Notes: generated by a model from the letters alone, not told the origin. A stretch of 8,891 nucleotides of DNA from Deltaproteobacteria bacterium (GCA_021372695.1 JAJFTY010000047.1:1-8891); one strand, 5' to 3'; counted from the first letter of the stretch, positions 1 through 5,881 are shown. A program made the numbers and translations.

Positions 1-80
1 AGATCGGGAATCCGGCAATGACTTCCACAGGTAATTCCCGTCGCGATCGCTGTAACCAGAAATAGAAACGGTCTGGACAT
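1..80 (-). CDS. ComEC/Rec2-like competence membrane protein, N-terminal fragment
   Basis: An ATG on the minus strand at 80-78 opens a frame that runs off the left edge; 26 codons are visible. They start MSRPFLFLVTAIATGITCG, a short polar start followed by a hydrophobic segment rich in small residues. This resembles the first transmembrane helix of ComEC/Rec2 proteins, which often begin with a Met-Arg-Pro-type start and an Ala/Gly-rich helix. ComEC forms the inner-membrane channel for single-stranded DNA during natural transformation. An AGGCGG ribosome-binding site (plus coordinates 88-93) sits 7 bases before the ATG, and a good promoter lies further upstream at 161-189. It is transcribed divergently from the sensor kinase gene. 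Only 26 residues are visible, so the family call rests on resemblance; any membrane protein with a similar first helix is possible. That a minus-strand gene starts here is better supported than its identity. Confidence 0.42.
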   Translation of the reverse strand, partial: MSRPFLFLVTAIATGITCGSHCRIPD

Positions 81-160
81 CGTGGGACCGCCTGTTTGTA
101 ATGTCGGTCTTCTTGAATCATGCGTGGAGGAGGTGATGATGATGGAGTAGAAGTAGCTGG

Positions 161-189
161 ATCATAGAAACAATCCCACACTCTGTCAA
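161..189 (-). promoter_or_regulatory. Sigma70-type promoter for the leftward gene
   Basis: Read on the minus strand, TTGACA (plus 189-184) is followed after exactly 17 bases by TATGAT (plus 166-161). This is a 6/6 match to the -35 box, 5/6 to the -10 box, with ideal spacing. Transcription would start near 155 and give an untranslated leader of about 75 bases before the ATG at 80. Its position and direction fit the ComEC-like gene. It is a sequence match only. Confidence 0.55.
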
Positions 190-311
190 TGAATATCTCC
201 GCGACCATGGATCGACTCGCGATCGAAACAGGCCTCCGCTCTGAAAATCCCCACAGAACCGTTCTTGTTTTCTCCGCTGCATCAGTCGATTGAAAAAGGG
301 CGGAAAGCGAC

Positions 312-344
312 CGATTGGATCAATTCCATCAATCGAGGTTGACT
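312..344 (+). promoter_or_regulatory. Inverted repeat next to a -35-like box upstream of the kinase gene
   Basis: CGATTG at 312-317 and CAATCG at 330-335 are perfect inverted copies 12 bases apart. A nested pair, TGGA (316-319) and TCCA (325-328), adds further symmetry. Three bases after the repeat is TTGACT (339-344), 5/6 to a -35 box. At 17 bases the best -10 is TAGCTT (362-367), which is poor, so any promoter here would be weak or activator-dependent. The repeat would suit a dimeric regulator. This is inference from symmetry and position. Confidence 0.3.
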
Positions 345-421
345 TTTTTGAAGACTGAAAGTAGCTTGTCGCTGAGTTCGCTTCTCGTTTTGTTTCCCAA
401 CCCCACTGGTCGCTATTTCTT

Positions 422-2107
422 ATGGCTGATAATGGGACACCTTCTGAAGGCATGACACCCCGACTGCGCTGGTTGATGCTGTCGCGGGTCGCGATCGTCA
501 CGTTCCTCCTCGGAATCGCCACCTTCGTCGAGGTCAAGGGGATGGAAACCCTTTCCACGATATCGGTTTCCATCCTCTTCAACACAATTCTTGTCACCTA
601 TATCCTCTCCATCGGCTATCTCTTCCTGCTGAAGCAGGTCCGAAATCTTGAGTGGAATATCTATATTCAGAGTCTCTGTGATGTCGTTTTGGTGACCGGA
701 ATGGTCTATGCGACAGGAGGCATCCAGAGCATCTATTCGACTTTTTATCCTCTGGTGATCATCTATTCCGTACTCTTTCTGGGACGCAGGGGCGGTTTGA
801 TTATCGCATCGGTGGCCAGTCTCTTTTACGGGCTATTCGCCGACCTGGAATATTACGGGGTAATCTATCCCATCTCTTCAATCCCAATCGAGACTCATCT
901 TCCTGATGCTGCGTATTTCTTCATGAGGATGATCACTCATATCGTCTCCTTTTATTTCATCGCTTTCGTTTCCAGTTTCGTCGTAGAGCAGGAAAAGAAA
1001 GCACGCACTCTTCTTGCCGAGAAACAGAGCGCCTTCGAACAACTTGATCTTCTGCATCGAAGCATCATCGAATCGGTCGACACCGGTATTCTGACGGTCA
1101 ACCTGGAAGGAAGGATTAAGTCACTCAACCGCGCCGCCGCTGAAATTACCGGACTTTCATTCAGAAAGGTCGAAAATCTGCCCATTTCCGACGTCTTTCC
1201 AAATTTCCCTCCGCTGCCGCAGGAAGAATACACCGTCAGGCCTCGTCAGACGGCAAGAACGCGATTTGAAGCGACCTTCCATACCGGTGAAGGCAGGGAC
1301 CTGAGTCTGGGCGGCTCACTTTCGCCTCTCCGCGACGCCCAGGGTCTGATCATCGGAAGCATCGTCGTTTTTCAGGATCTGACCGAAATCAACGAAATGA
1401 GGGAGTCGCTCGAAAAAAGCCAGCGGCTCGCCTTTATCGGCGAAATGGCCGCTGGCCTTGCCCATGAGATCCGAAACCCGCTTGCATCCATGAGTGGTTC
1501 GATTCAGATGCTCAACCAGGATCTTTCTCATACCGAAACCCAGCGGAAGCTGATGCAAATCATCCTGCGGGGGAAAGATCAACTGGAAAGTTTTCTTCGA
1601 GATTTTCTGATGTTGGCACGACCGACTCCGGGAAGCCGGGAGGAGATCGATCTCCGGGAGTTGATAATGGATATCCTTGATTCCCTTCATTTCGTGCCCG
1701 ACTGGCATGAACCTGTCCAAACCGATCTTCAGGTGGATGATGGTATATTACCGATCTGCGCAAACCGGGCGGAAGCAAGGCAGGTTCTCTGGAACGTGAT
1801 TCTGAATGCTCTGCAGGCCATGCCCGATGGGGGCAGATTGGCGGTGGAAGCGCACGGTCGATGGCACGGGGAACGGGATGGGGTGGAAATACGGATTCAC
1901 GATACGGGCATGGGAATTGATGTTGGCCGCCTGACAAAGATTTTCGAACCGTTCTATACGACACGGGATACCGGAACAGGGCTCGGGCTGGCTGTGGTCA
2001 GTCGAATCATGGAAGGTTATCGCGGGAGAATTGTCATTCATAGCGAAGTGGGCAGGGGAACGGTCTGTACCCTATGGTTCCCCTGCCACGAGATCGGTGA
2101 AGGATGA
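422..2107 (+). CDS. pilS: PilS/NtrB-like membrane sensor histidine kinase
   Basis: Sensor kinase of 561 residues that autophosphorylates on a histidine and should pass the phosphate to the regulator encoded 24 bases downstream. About six hydrophobic segments fill residues 20-187, and a charged linker (188-205) leads to a PAS domain (about 208-320). The catalytic part shows the H box AHEIRNPL with His348, the N box around NVILNALQAMP (458-468), the G1 box DTGMGID (494-500), the F box IFEPFYTT (507-514) and the G2 box GTGLGLAV (518-525). All essential residues are present. Six membrane segments plus PAS plus HisKA and HATPase is the PilS layout, and the PilR-like partner supports this. There is no periplasmic sensor domain, so the signal is probably sensed in the membrane or by PAS. 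The start is uncertain: ATG 422 has no clear ribosome-binding site, and ATG 452 (PRLRWLMLSRV) is an alternative. The exact physiological target is inferred. Confidence 0.85.
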   Translation: MADNGTPSEGMTPRLRWLMLSRVAIVTFLLGIATFVEVKGMETLSTISVSILFNTILVTYILSIGYLFLLKQVRNLEWNIYIQSLCDVVLVTGMVYATGGIQSIYSTFYPLVIIYSVLFLGRRGGLIIASVASLFYGLFADLEYYGVIYPISSIPIETHLPDAAYFFMRMITHIVSFYFIAFVSSFVVEQEKKARTLLAEKQSAFEQLDLLHRSIIESVDTGILTVNLEGRIKSLNRAAAEITGLSFRKVENLPISDVFPNFPPLPQEEYTVRPRQTARTRFEATFHTGEGRDLSLGGSLSPLRDAQGLIIGSIVVFQDLTEINEMRESLEKSQRLAFIGEMAAGLAHEIRNPLASMSGSIQMLNQDLSHTETQRKLMQIILRGKDQLESFLRDFLMLARPTPGSREEIDLRELIMDILDSLHFVPDWHEPVQTDLQVDDGILPICANRAEARQVLWNVILNALQAMPDGGRLAVEAHGRWHGERDGVEIRIHDTGMGIDVGRLTKIFEPFYTTRDTGTGLGLAVVSRIMEGYRGRIVIHSEVGRGTVCTLWFPCHEIGEG

Positions 2108-2137
2108 CTCCGGAAACAGTGCCGTTTCCTGATGGAT

Positions 2138-2145
2138 TGGAGAAG
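2138..2145 (+). promoter_or_regulatory. Ribosome-binding site fixing the response regulator start
   Basis: TGGAGAAG at 2138-2145 places its GGAG seven bases before ATG 2150 and four before ATG 2147. It lies inside the frame opened by the earlier ATG at 2132, which has no such site. It therefore favours a protein starting MAKILVVDDD, the usual start of a receiver domain. Confidence 0.5.
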
Positions 2146-2149
2146 AATG

Positions 2150-3517
2150 ATGGCCAAGATCCTTGTGGTAGATGACGATCAGGGAATGAGGGAGTTTCTG
2201 GAAATTATGCTTGCCCGCGAAGGGTATCGCGTGAGCACGGATGGCAATGCGGAGAAAGCTCTCGCGCGTTGTCGCAAGGAAAAATTCGACCTGATCATCA
2301 CCGATCTCAAGATGCCGAAAATCGATGGCATTGGATTTCTAAAGGAAATAAAGCAGATTTGTCCGGAAACGATGGTGATCCTGATTACGGCTTACGCATC
2401 GGGAGAAACGGCGGTCACGGCCATGAAGGAAGGAGCCTATGACTACATCGAGAAGGATTTCGCGATCGAAGATCTTAAACGAATTGTCCGTAATGCTCTG
2501 GCCGCCAAAGGGGTCAAGAGAGACGATGCCCTCTTCCTGAAAGAGGTGGGGGAGGCACTGGGGTTCGGGAAGATGGTCGGGAACAGCCGTGAAATGGTGA
2601 AGGTCTACGCCACCATCAAAAAAGTTGCCAATACGCCTGCCAATGTCCTGATCCTCGGAGAGAGCGGAACGGGCAAAGAACTGGTCGCGCAGGCCATCCA
2701 TGAGAACAGCTCGCGTCAGAATTCACCTTTCGTGGTGATCAATTGCGGAGGCATCCCCGAGAACCTTCTTGAAAGTGAACTTTTCGGATATATCAAGGGA
2801 TCCTTTACCGGTGCGTATTCGGATAAGGCAGGTCTCTTCGAGATCGCCCACGGCGGAACCATTTTTCTGGATGAGATTGCCGAACTTCCACCCCTGCTGC
2901 AGGTCAAGCTCCTCCGCGTTGTCCAGGAAAAGACATTTCGCCGCATCGGCGGCTCCGAAGATATCAGGGTCGATGTCCGCATCATTTCCGCGACACATCA
3001 GAACCTCACGAACAATGTCAAGACAGGCACGTTCCGGGAAGACCTCTTCTATAGACTCAACGTTATCCCGCTCCATCTCCCGCCTCTGCGGGAACGGAAG
3101 GAGGATATTCCGGTTCTCACCAAACACTTCATCGAGAAGTATTCGCGTGAATTCGGAAAGGAGATTAAGACGATTTCCGCTTATGCCCTCGAACTGCTGA
3201 TGGAATATCCATTTCCGGGGAATATCCGTGAGCTGGAAAACATCATCGAGAGGAGTATCGCCCTGGAAACCTCGAATATCATCCTCCCGGAGAATCTTGT
3301 TCTCTCCAAGGAGATCGATTCCGACCGCGGGACCCCCATTCCCGAAATCACCGACGAGGGCTTGAATCTCAATGAGGAGGTTGCAAAATTTGAAAAAAGA
3401 CTGATCGAGCAGGCCTTGAAACGGGCGGGGGGCTCCAAAACCAAGGCGGCAGAACTTCTGAAAATCAGCTACGATTCGTTTCATTACCGGTACGAAAAAT
3501 TGGAGAGATGCCCCTGA
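2150..3517 (+). CDS. pilR: PilR/NtrC-family sigma54-dependent response regulator
   Basis: Bacterial enhancer-binding protein of 455 residues from ATG 2150 (461 from ATG 2132). Domains in order: receiver (about 2-118) with acidic pocket VVDDD and phosphoacceptor Asp52 in IITDLKMP; AAA+ domain (about 140-370) with Walker A GESGTGKE (170-177), the sigma54-contact loop as GSFTGA (217-222), Walker B GGTIFLDEI (235-243) and arginine-rich FREDLFYRLN (295-304); and a Fis-type helix-turn-helix (about 425-452, GGSKTKAAELLKISYDSFHY). It should hydrolyse ATP to open sigma54-RNA polymerase promoters after phosphorylation by the upstream kinase, with which it is co-transcribed. Two deviations are visible: the receiver's conserved Lys102 is followed by Asp, not the usual Pro (YIEKDF), and the contact loop has Ser in place of the first Ala of GAFTGA. 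PilR in relatives activates pilin genes; the target here is not in the window. AtoC- or ZraR-like roles cannot be excluded. Confidence 0.85.
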   Translation: MAKILVVDDDQGMREFLEIMLAREGYRVSTDGNAEKALARCRKEKFDLIITDLKMPKIDGIGFLKEIKQICPETMVILITAYASGETAVTAMKEGAYDYIEKDFAIEDLKRIVRNALAAKGVKRDDALFLKEVGEALGFGKMVGNSREMVKVYATIKKVANTPANVLILGESGTGKELVAQAIHENSSRQNSPFVVINCGGIPENLLESELFGYIKGSFTGAYSDKAGLFEIAHGGTIFLDEIAELPPLLQVKLLRVVQEKTFRRIGGSEDIRVDVRIISATHQNLTNNVKTGTFREDLFYRLNVIPLHLPPLRERKEDIPVLTKHFIEKYSREFGKEIKTISAYALELLMEYPFPGNIRELENIIERSIALETSNIILPENLVLSKEIDSDRGTPIPEITDEGLNLNEEVAKFEKRLIEQALKRAGGSKTKAAELLKISYDSFHYRYEKLERCP

Positions 3518-3533
3518 TTGGCCAAATTTCCTC

Positions 3534-3562
3534 TTGACATCGATGCGCTCCTGGTTTATAGG
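3534..3562 (+). promoter_or_regulatory. Sigma70-type promoter for the transporter operon leader
   Basis: TTGACA at 3534-3539 (6/6) is followed after 17 bases by TATAGG at 3557-3562 (4/6 to TATAAT). Transcription would start near 3569, which leaves a leader of about 215 bases before the substrate-binding protein gene. The -35 box begins 17 bases after the response regulator stop codon. This suggests that the transporter operon is a separate transcription unit with its own regulated leader. Confidence 0.55.
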
Positions 3563-3583
3563 GCGGTGCAAAGGAACTGAGTG

Positions 3584-3667
3584 ATGGCATTTATTTTTGA
3601 ACTGAGAGACTTTAGCCGGGGCGGCTTTTTTAGCTTCTTTATCGGGGTCTGCCCGCCGCGTCTATAA
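3584..3667 (+). CDS. Putative Phe-rich leader peptide, 27 codons
   Basis: A short frame begins at ATG 3584 (or GTG 3581, same frame) and ends at TAA 3665-3667. AAAGGA at 3570-3575 is a good ribosome-binding site 8 bases upstream, and the predicted transcription start is about 15 bases before the ATG. Seven of 27 codons are Phe (peptide positions 3, 5, 10, 15, 16, 18, 19), including the cluster FFSFF; the C-terminus is VCPPRL. Such a Phe load recalls leader peptides of phenylalanine attenuators (pheA, pheST), and alternating hairpins follow. Caution: the Phe codons fall in T-rich DNA and could be accidental. The stop codon lies 20 bases before the first attenuator segment, so a ribosome stalled on the Phe codons would not directly cover it. 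Real translation is unproven. Confidence 0.35.
   Translation: MAFIFELRDFSRGGFFSFFIGVCPPRL
3614..3631 (+). terminator. Weak hairpin with T-run inside the leader
   Basis: AGCC (3614-3617) and GGCT (3623-3626) pair around the five-base loop GGGGC and are followed by six T (3626-3631). The stem is only four base pairs, so termination would be poor. It could weakly terminate read-through from the response regulator gene or be a pause site. It lies inside the Phe-rich frame. Confidence 0.25.
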
Positions 3668-3687
3668 CCCAGGCAATGGGTCATGCG

Positions 3688-3763
3688 CCGTGGACAGACC
3701 TGATCGTCGCCCACGGTTTTTTGTTTTTGGTGAAAGCCGTGGAATTCTTTTCACGGCTTTTTT
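3688..3763 (+). promoter_or_regulatory. Attenuator-like region with alternative hairpins 1:2, 2:3, 3:4
   Basis: Four segments alternate in complementarity: 1 = CCGTGG (3688-3693), 2 = CCACGG (3711-3716), 3 = CCGTGG (3737-3742), 4 = CACGG (3752-3756). The 1:2 hairpin has six pairs (seven with a G-U), a 17-base loop and a following T-rich tract (3717-3728). The 2:3 pairing extends to ten contiguous pairs (3711-3720 with 3733-3742, one U-G). The 3:4 hairpin is the strong terminator annotated separately. Because 2:3 and 3:4 share segment 3, forming 2:3 would prevent termination and forming 1:2 would release segment 3 to terminate. This is the trp-type geometry. The trigger is unknown: a stalled ribosome, a ligand-binding fold in 3569-3687, or a protein are all possible. 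A further complementarity, GGTCTG (3646-3651) with CAGACC (3695-3700), links the leader ORF to the loop of hairpin 1:2. Pairings were found by eye and no folding energies were computed. Confidence 0.5.
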
Positions 3764-3767
3764 GTTT
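3733..3767 (+). terminator. Strong intrinsic terminator before the substrate-binding protein gene
   Basis: AAAGCCGTGGAA (3733-3744) pairs with TTTCACGGCTTT (3749-3760) around the four-base loop TTCT. This gives 12 contiguous pairs including one G-U closer to the loop, and the T-rich tract TTTTTTGTTT (3758-3767) follows. It lies between the promoter at 3534-3562 and the ATG at 3786, so constitutive termination would silence the operon from that promoter; regulated read-through is the natural reading. As a plain terminator for the upstream pilS-pilR unit it would be about 215 bases late but is not impossible. Confidence 0.65.
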
Positions 3768-3785
3768 ATTTCCAAGGAGGGAGCT

Positions 3786-4985
3786 ATGCGAAGCGCACTG
3801 AAGATTGCCACGTTCATCGGGTTGACTCTCGTTTTGCTGTGGCCCGGAGCTGGATTGGCCAAGAACATCAAGGTCGGCGCAGCCATCAATTTGACCGGTC
3901 CGGCATCGACCTGGGGCCAATTTCACGCCAAGGGTCAACAGGACTACTTCCGGTATGTGAATGAGGTCAGGGGTGGCGTAGCCGGCAATAAAATTGATAT
4001 GATTCTGGTGGATACGGCTTACAAAGTTCCGGAAGCGGTGGCGGCTGTCCGGAAGTTCGCTGTACAGGACCTGGCCGACATGATCGCCACCTGGGGGGCC
4101 GGTGAAGGACTGGCCGCTAAGCCGATCATCCAGAAATACCAGATTCCGACGATCAATTATTCAACGAGTTGGGAGATTCTGGAACCACCGATCGAATACA
4201 TGTATCTTCCCTTCGGGAGTTACCGGCTGGACTGCGAAGCCGTTCTCGACTATATCCTCGCGATTCACAAAGGCAAGGAACCGCCGAAAGTGGGATTGCT
4301 GACCTACAACAATGCCTACGGCCGCTCCATCCACAAACCGAGCCGTGAATACGCCGCCAAACAGAACATCAATATCGTGGCCGTTGAGGAATTTCCTCCC
4401 CAGACGGTCGATTTGACGACGGAACTGCTCCGCCTGCAAAAAAGCGGGGCAGAGTATCTCTTCATCCAGATGCTTCCGGCCACAATCATCACCGCCTTTC
4501 GCAGCGCGGACCGGATCGGTTATGATCCGCCATTTTTCGGAACATGGACCTCGACCGATCCCGACTTCTTCCGGATGGGGCAGGGACTGACCCGCAATCG
4601 CCTCCGCATCCAATTTCCCGGAGGCCTCCCTGCGGACAATGTTCCCGGAATGAAGGTCATGCAGGATCTCTGGAAACGCTATAAAACCGTCGAAAAATTT
4701 GACGCCTCTTACTGGGAAGGCGTTGCCGTGGGCATGATCATGGAGAGGGCCATGACCCGTGCCGCCGAGAAATCAAAAGAGATCAACCGCGAGACGATCA
4801 ACCGGGCCATGGAATCGTTCCGTCAGGAGGATTTTGGCGGACTCATCCCCGCGGTGACCTACACCGCAACGGATCATGGCGCTTCCTTCCGTGGGCGAAT
4901 CGTGCAGGTGAAGGAGGATGGGTCCTATACACCACTGACGAACTTCTACATGCCGGGCAAGGAGAAGATCAAACTTCAGAAGTAG
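3786..4985 (+). CDS. Periplasmic substrate-binding protein of a branched-chain-type ABC transporter
   Basis: Protein of 399 residues of the LivK/Peripla_BP_6 family, which captures a small ligand in the periplasm and delivers it to the LivHM permease. The start at ATG 3786 is fixed by the strong AAGGAGGGAG site (3774-3783). A signal peptide is clear: Arg and Lys near the N-terminus, a hydrophobic core at about 8-20, and likely cleavage after GAGLA near residue 25. The mature protein starts KNIKVGAAINLTGPASTWG, the usual first beta-strand and ligand-loop of this family, and LLTYNNAYGRSIHKP (171-185) matches the second-lobe strand. There is no lipobox cysteine. The frame is open upstream to 3690, but that part crosses the terminator and is not expected to be translated. 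Many members bind aromatic or other carboxylates rather than leucine, isoleucine or valine, so the ligand is unknown. A 54-base gap separates it from the ATPase gene. Confidence 0.88.
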   Translation: MRSALKIATFIGLTLVLLWPGAGLAKNIKVGAAINLTGPASTWGQFHAKGQQDYFRYVNEVRGGVAGNKIDMILVDTAYKVPEAVAAVRKFAVQDLADMIATWGAGEGLAAKPIIQKYQIPTINYSTSWEILEPPIEYMYLPFGSYRLDCEAVLDYILAIHKGKEPPKVGLLTYNNAYGRSIHKPSREYAAKQNINIVAVEEFPPQTVDLTTELLRLQKSGAEYLFIQMLPATIITAFRSADRIGYDPPFFGTWTSTDPDFFRMGQGLTRNRLRIQFPGGLPADNVPGMKVMQDLWKRYKTVEKFDASYWEGVAVGMIMERAMTRAAEKSKEINRETINRAMESFRQEDFGGLIPAVTYTATDHGASFRGRIVQVKEDGSYTPLTNFYMPGKEKIKLQK

Positions 4986-5039
4986 GATTTACGTCCCAGT
5001 GTACGGGGATCCGGCGACCAAAGGTTACGGAAACAGGCG

Positions 5040-5864
5040 ATGAAGGCTTTTCGCGGGCAACCGTCTATTTACGATAAAGGTAAGGGCCCCAAAAGGGCCG
5101 ATCTGGAGGTCCAGGGGGTCTCCCTCCGTTTTGGGGGCGTCATGGCGTTGGGCGATATCCAACTCACCGTCCGGACCGGCGAACTGTTTGCGATCATCGG
5201 CCCCAACGGCGCTGGAAAGACCAGCCTTCTCAATTGCATCACCGGATTCTACCGTCCGCAGCGGGGGAAGATCCTGTTCAACGGTTCGGACATCACGCGT
5301 TTGCCGCCGCACAAGCTTGTCAGGGTCGGTATTGGGCGCACTTTCCAGAATATTGAGCTTTTTCCGGGAATGACGGTCCTGTCCAACCTGTCTCTCGCCC
5401 GCCACGTGCACTGCCGTTACGGCCTCGGTCCGGCCTCTCTTTTTCTTCCATCTGTCCGCCGGGAAGAGGTCCGCCACCGGCGCATTCTGGAAGAGATCAT
5501 TGATTTCCTGGAAATCCAGTCGGTTCGCAACAAACCGGTCGGCGCGCTTCCCTATGGAATGATGAAGCGCGTGGAACTTGGGCGCGCTCTGGCCCTTGAG
5601 CCGGCCTTGCTGGTTTTGGACGAACCTTTCGCGGGGATGAATCTGGAAGAGAAAGAAGACATGGTTCGTTTCCTTTTCCAGATGAACCGGGAGTGGAGAC
5701 AGACGATGATCCTCGTGGAGCACGATATGTCGATCATTATGAGCATTGCCGAGCGGATCGCCGTTCTGAATTTTGGCGAAAAACTGACGGAAGGTACGCC
5801 GGAAGAGATCATCCACCACCCGGAGGTGGTCAAAGCCTACCTCGGAGACGATGATACGGTTTGA
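5040..5864 (+). CDS. livG: LivG-type ABC transporter ATP-binding protein
   Basis: Cytoplasmic ATPase subunit, 274 residues, powering the LivHM permease. Key motifs: Walker A GPNGAGKT (54-61), Q-loop Gln103 in GRTFQNIELF, Walker B LLVLDEP (190-196), D-loop region AGMN (198-201) and H-loop His228 in LVEHDM. The signature region reads LPYGMMKRVELGRAL (about 170-184). LivG proteins typically have a YGxQRRLEIARAL-like version, so the Gln is replaced by Met and the following Arg pair by Lys-Arg. The C-terminal GEKLTEGTPEEIIHHPEVVKAYLG is the usual LivG ending. A 20-residue basic N-terminal extension precedes the first strand. No strong ribosome-binding site is seen before ATG 5040. A second ATPase (LivF) normally completes such transporters and probably lies beyond the window. 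Naming follows the family; the substrate is unknown. Confidence 0.88.
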   Translation: MKAFRGQPSIYDKGKGPKRADLEVQGVSLRFGGVMALGDIQLTVRTGELFAIIGPNGAGKTSLLNCITGFYRPQRGKILFNGSDITRLPPHKLVRVGIGRTFQNIELFPGMTVLSNLSLARHVHCRYGLGPASLFLPSVRREEVRHRRILEEIIDFLEIQSVRNKPVGALPYGMMKRVELGRALALEPALLVLDEPFAGMNLEEKEDMVRFLFQMNREWRQTMILVEHDMSIIMSIAERIAVLNFGEKLTEGTPEEIIHHPEVVKAYLGDDDTV

Positions 5865-5881
5865 AAAGGAAGGACTTTTCG

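Larger units (their letters stand above)
81..421. other. Divergent intergenic region between the ComEC-like gene and the kinase gene
   Basis: No convincing gene is seen here. The stretch holds the minus-strand promoter (161-189) with its 5' leader, a nested inverted repeat (312-335) and a weak plus-strand -35-like box (339-344). A GGAGGAGGTGATG string at 126-138 looks like an ideal plus-strand ribosome-binding site but leads only to a four-codon frame (ATG ATG ATG GAG TAG). A 34-codon frame at 189-293 has no ribosome-binding site and no recognisable product. No pilin gene is present, although pilin genes often lie near pilS/pilR. Confidence 0.6.

Noticed and set aside
43..50. Repeated GCGATCG(C) octamer-like words (43, 219, 491, 2462 and others)
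   Set aside because: GATC-containing words are common throughout the window, inside and outside genes, with no regular spacing, so there is no evidence of a functional repeat.
118..144. Resemblance of the minus strand to the 16S rRNA 3' end (ATCACCTCCT)
   Set aside because: Only about ten bases match; the sequence before it is a CAT repeat and not the conserved 16S helix, so no rRNA is present.
126..150. Ideal ribosome-binding site followed by ATG ATG ATG GAG TAG on the plus strand
   Set aside because: The frame ends after four codons and no other frame makes use of the site. It may be a chance product of the ATG repeat or have a role on the other strand, so it is not called as a gene.
189..293. 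34-codon plus-strand ORF (starts MNISATMDRL)
   Set aside because: No ribosome-binding site, no recognisable features, and it lies in the divergent regulatory region.
118..597. 159-codon minus-strand ORF ending in a His/Leu-rich tail
   Set aside because: It overlaps the kinase start, and its HHHH tail comes from the ATG/GAT repeat near 136-144. Codon content looks accidental.
2723..3571. 282-codon minus-strand ORF opposite the response regulator
   Set aside because: It is antisense to a clearly coding, motif-complete gene and its own sequence shows no family motifs. The same applies to the long minus-strand frames at 5025-5819, 6761-7591 and 7854-8468.
3585..3600. Possible sigma54 site (TGGCA followed by TTTTTGA)
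   Set aside because: The GG-to-GC distance is wrong and the -12 GC is missing. It also lies inside the putative leader ORF.
3690..3785. N-terminal extension of the substrate-binding protein from GTG 3690
   Set aside because: The frame crosses the terminator stem and T-run, and has no ribosome-binding site, whereas ATG 3786 has a strong one and is followed by a proper signal peptide.
3676..3801. Second possible leader ORF (starts MGHAPWTDLIVAHG) overlapping attenuator segments 1-4
   Set aside because: It would put a ribosome directly on the hairpins, which is attractive, but there is no usable ribosome-binding site before ATG 3676 and it runs past the start of the substrate-binding protein gene.
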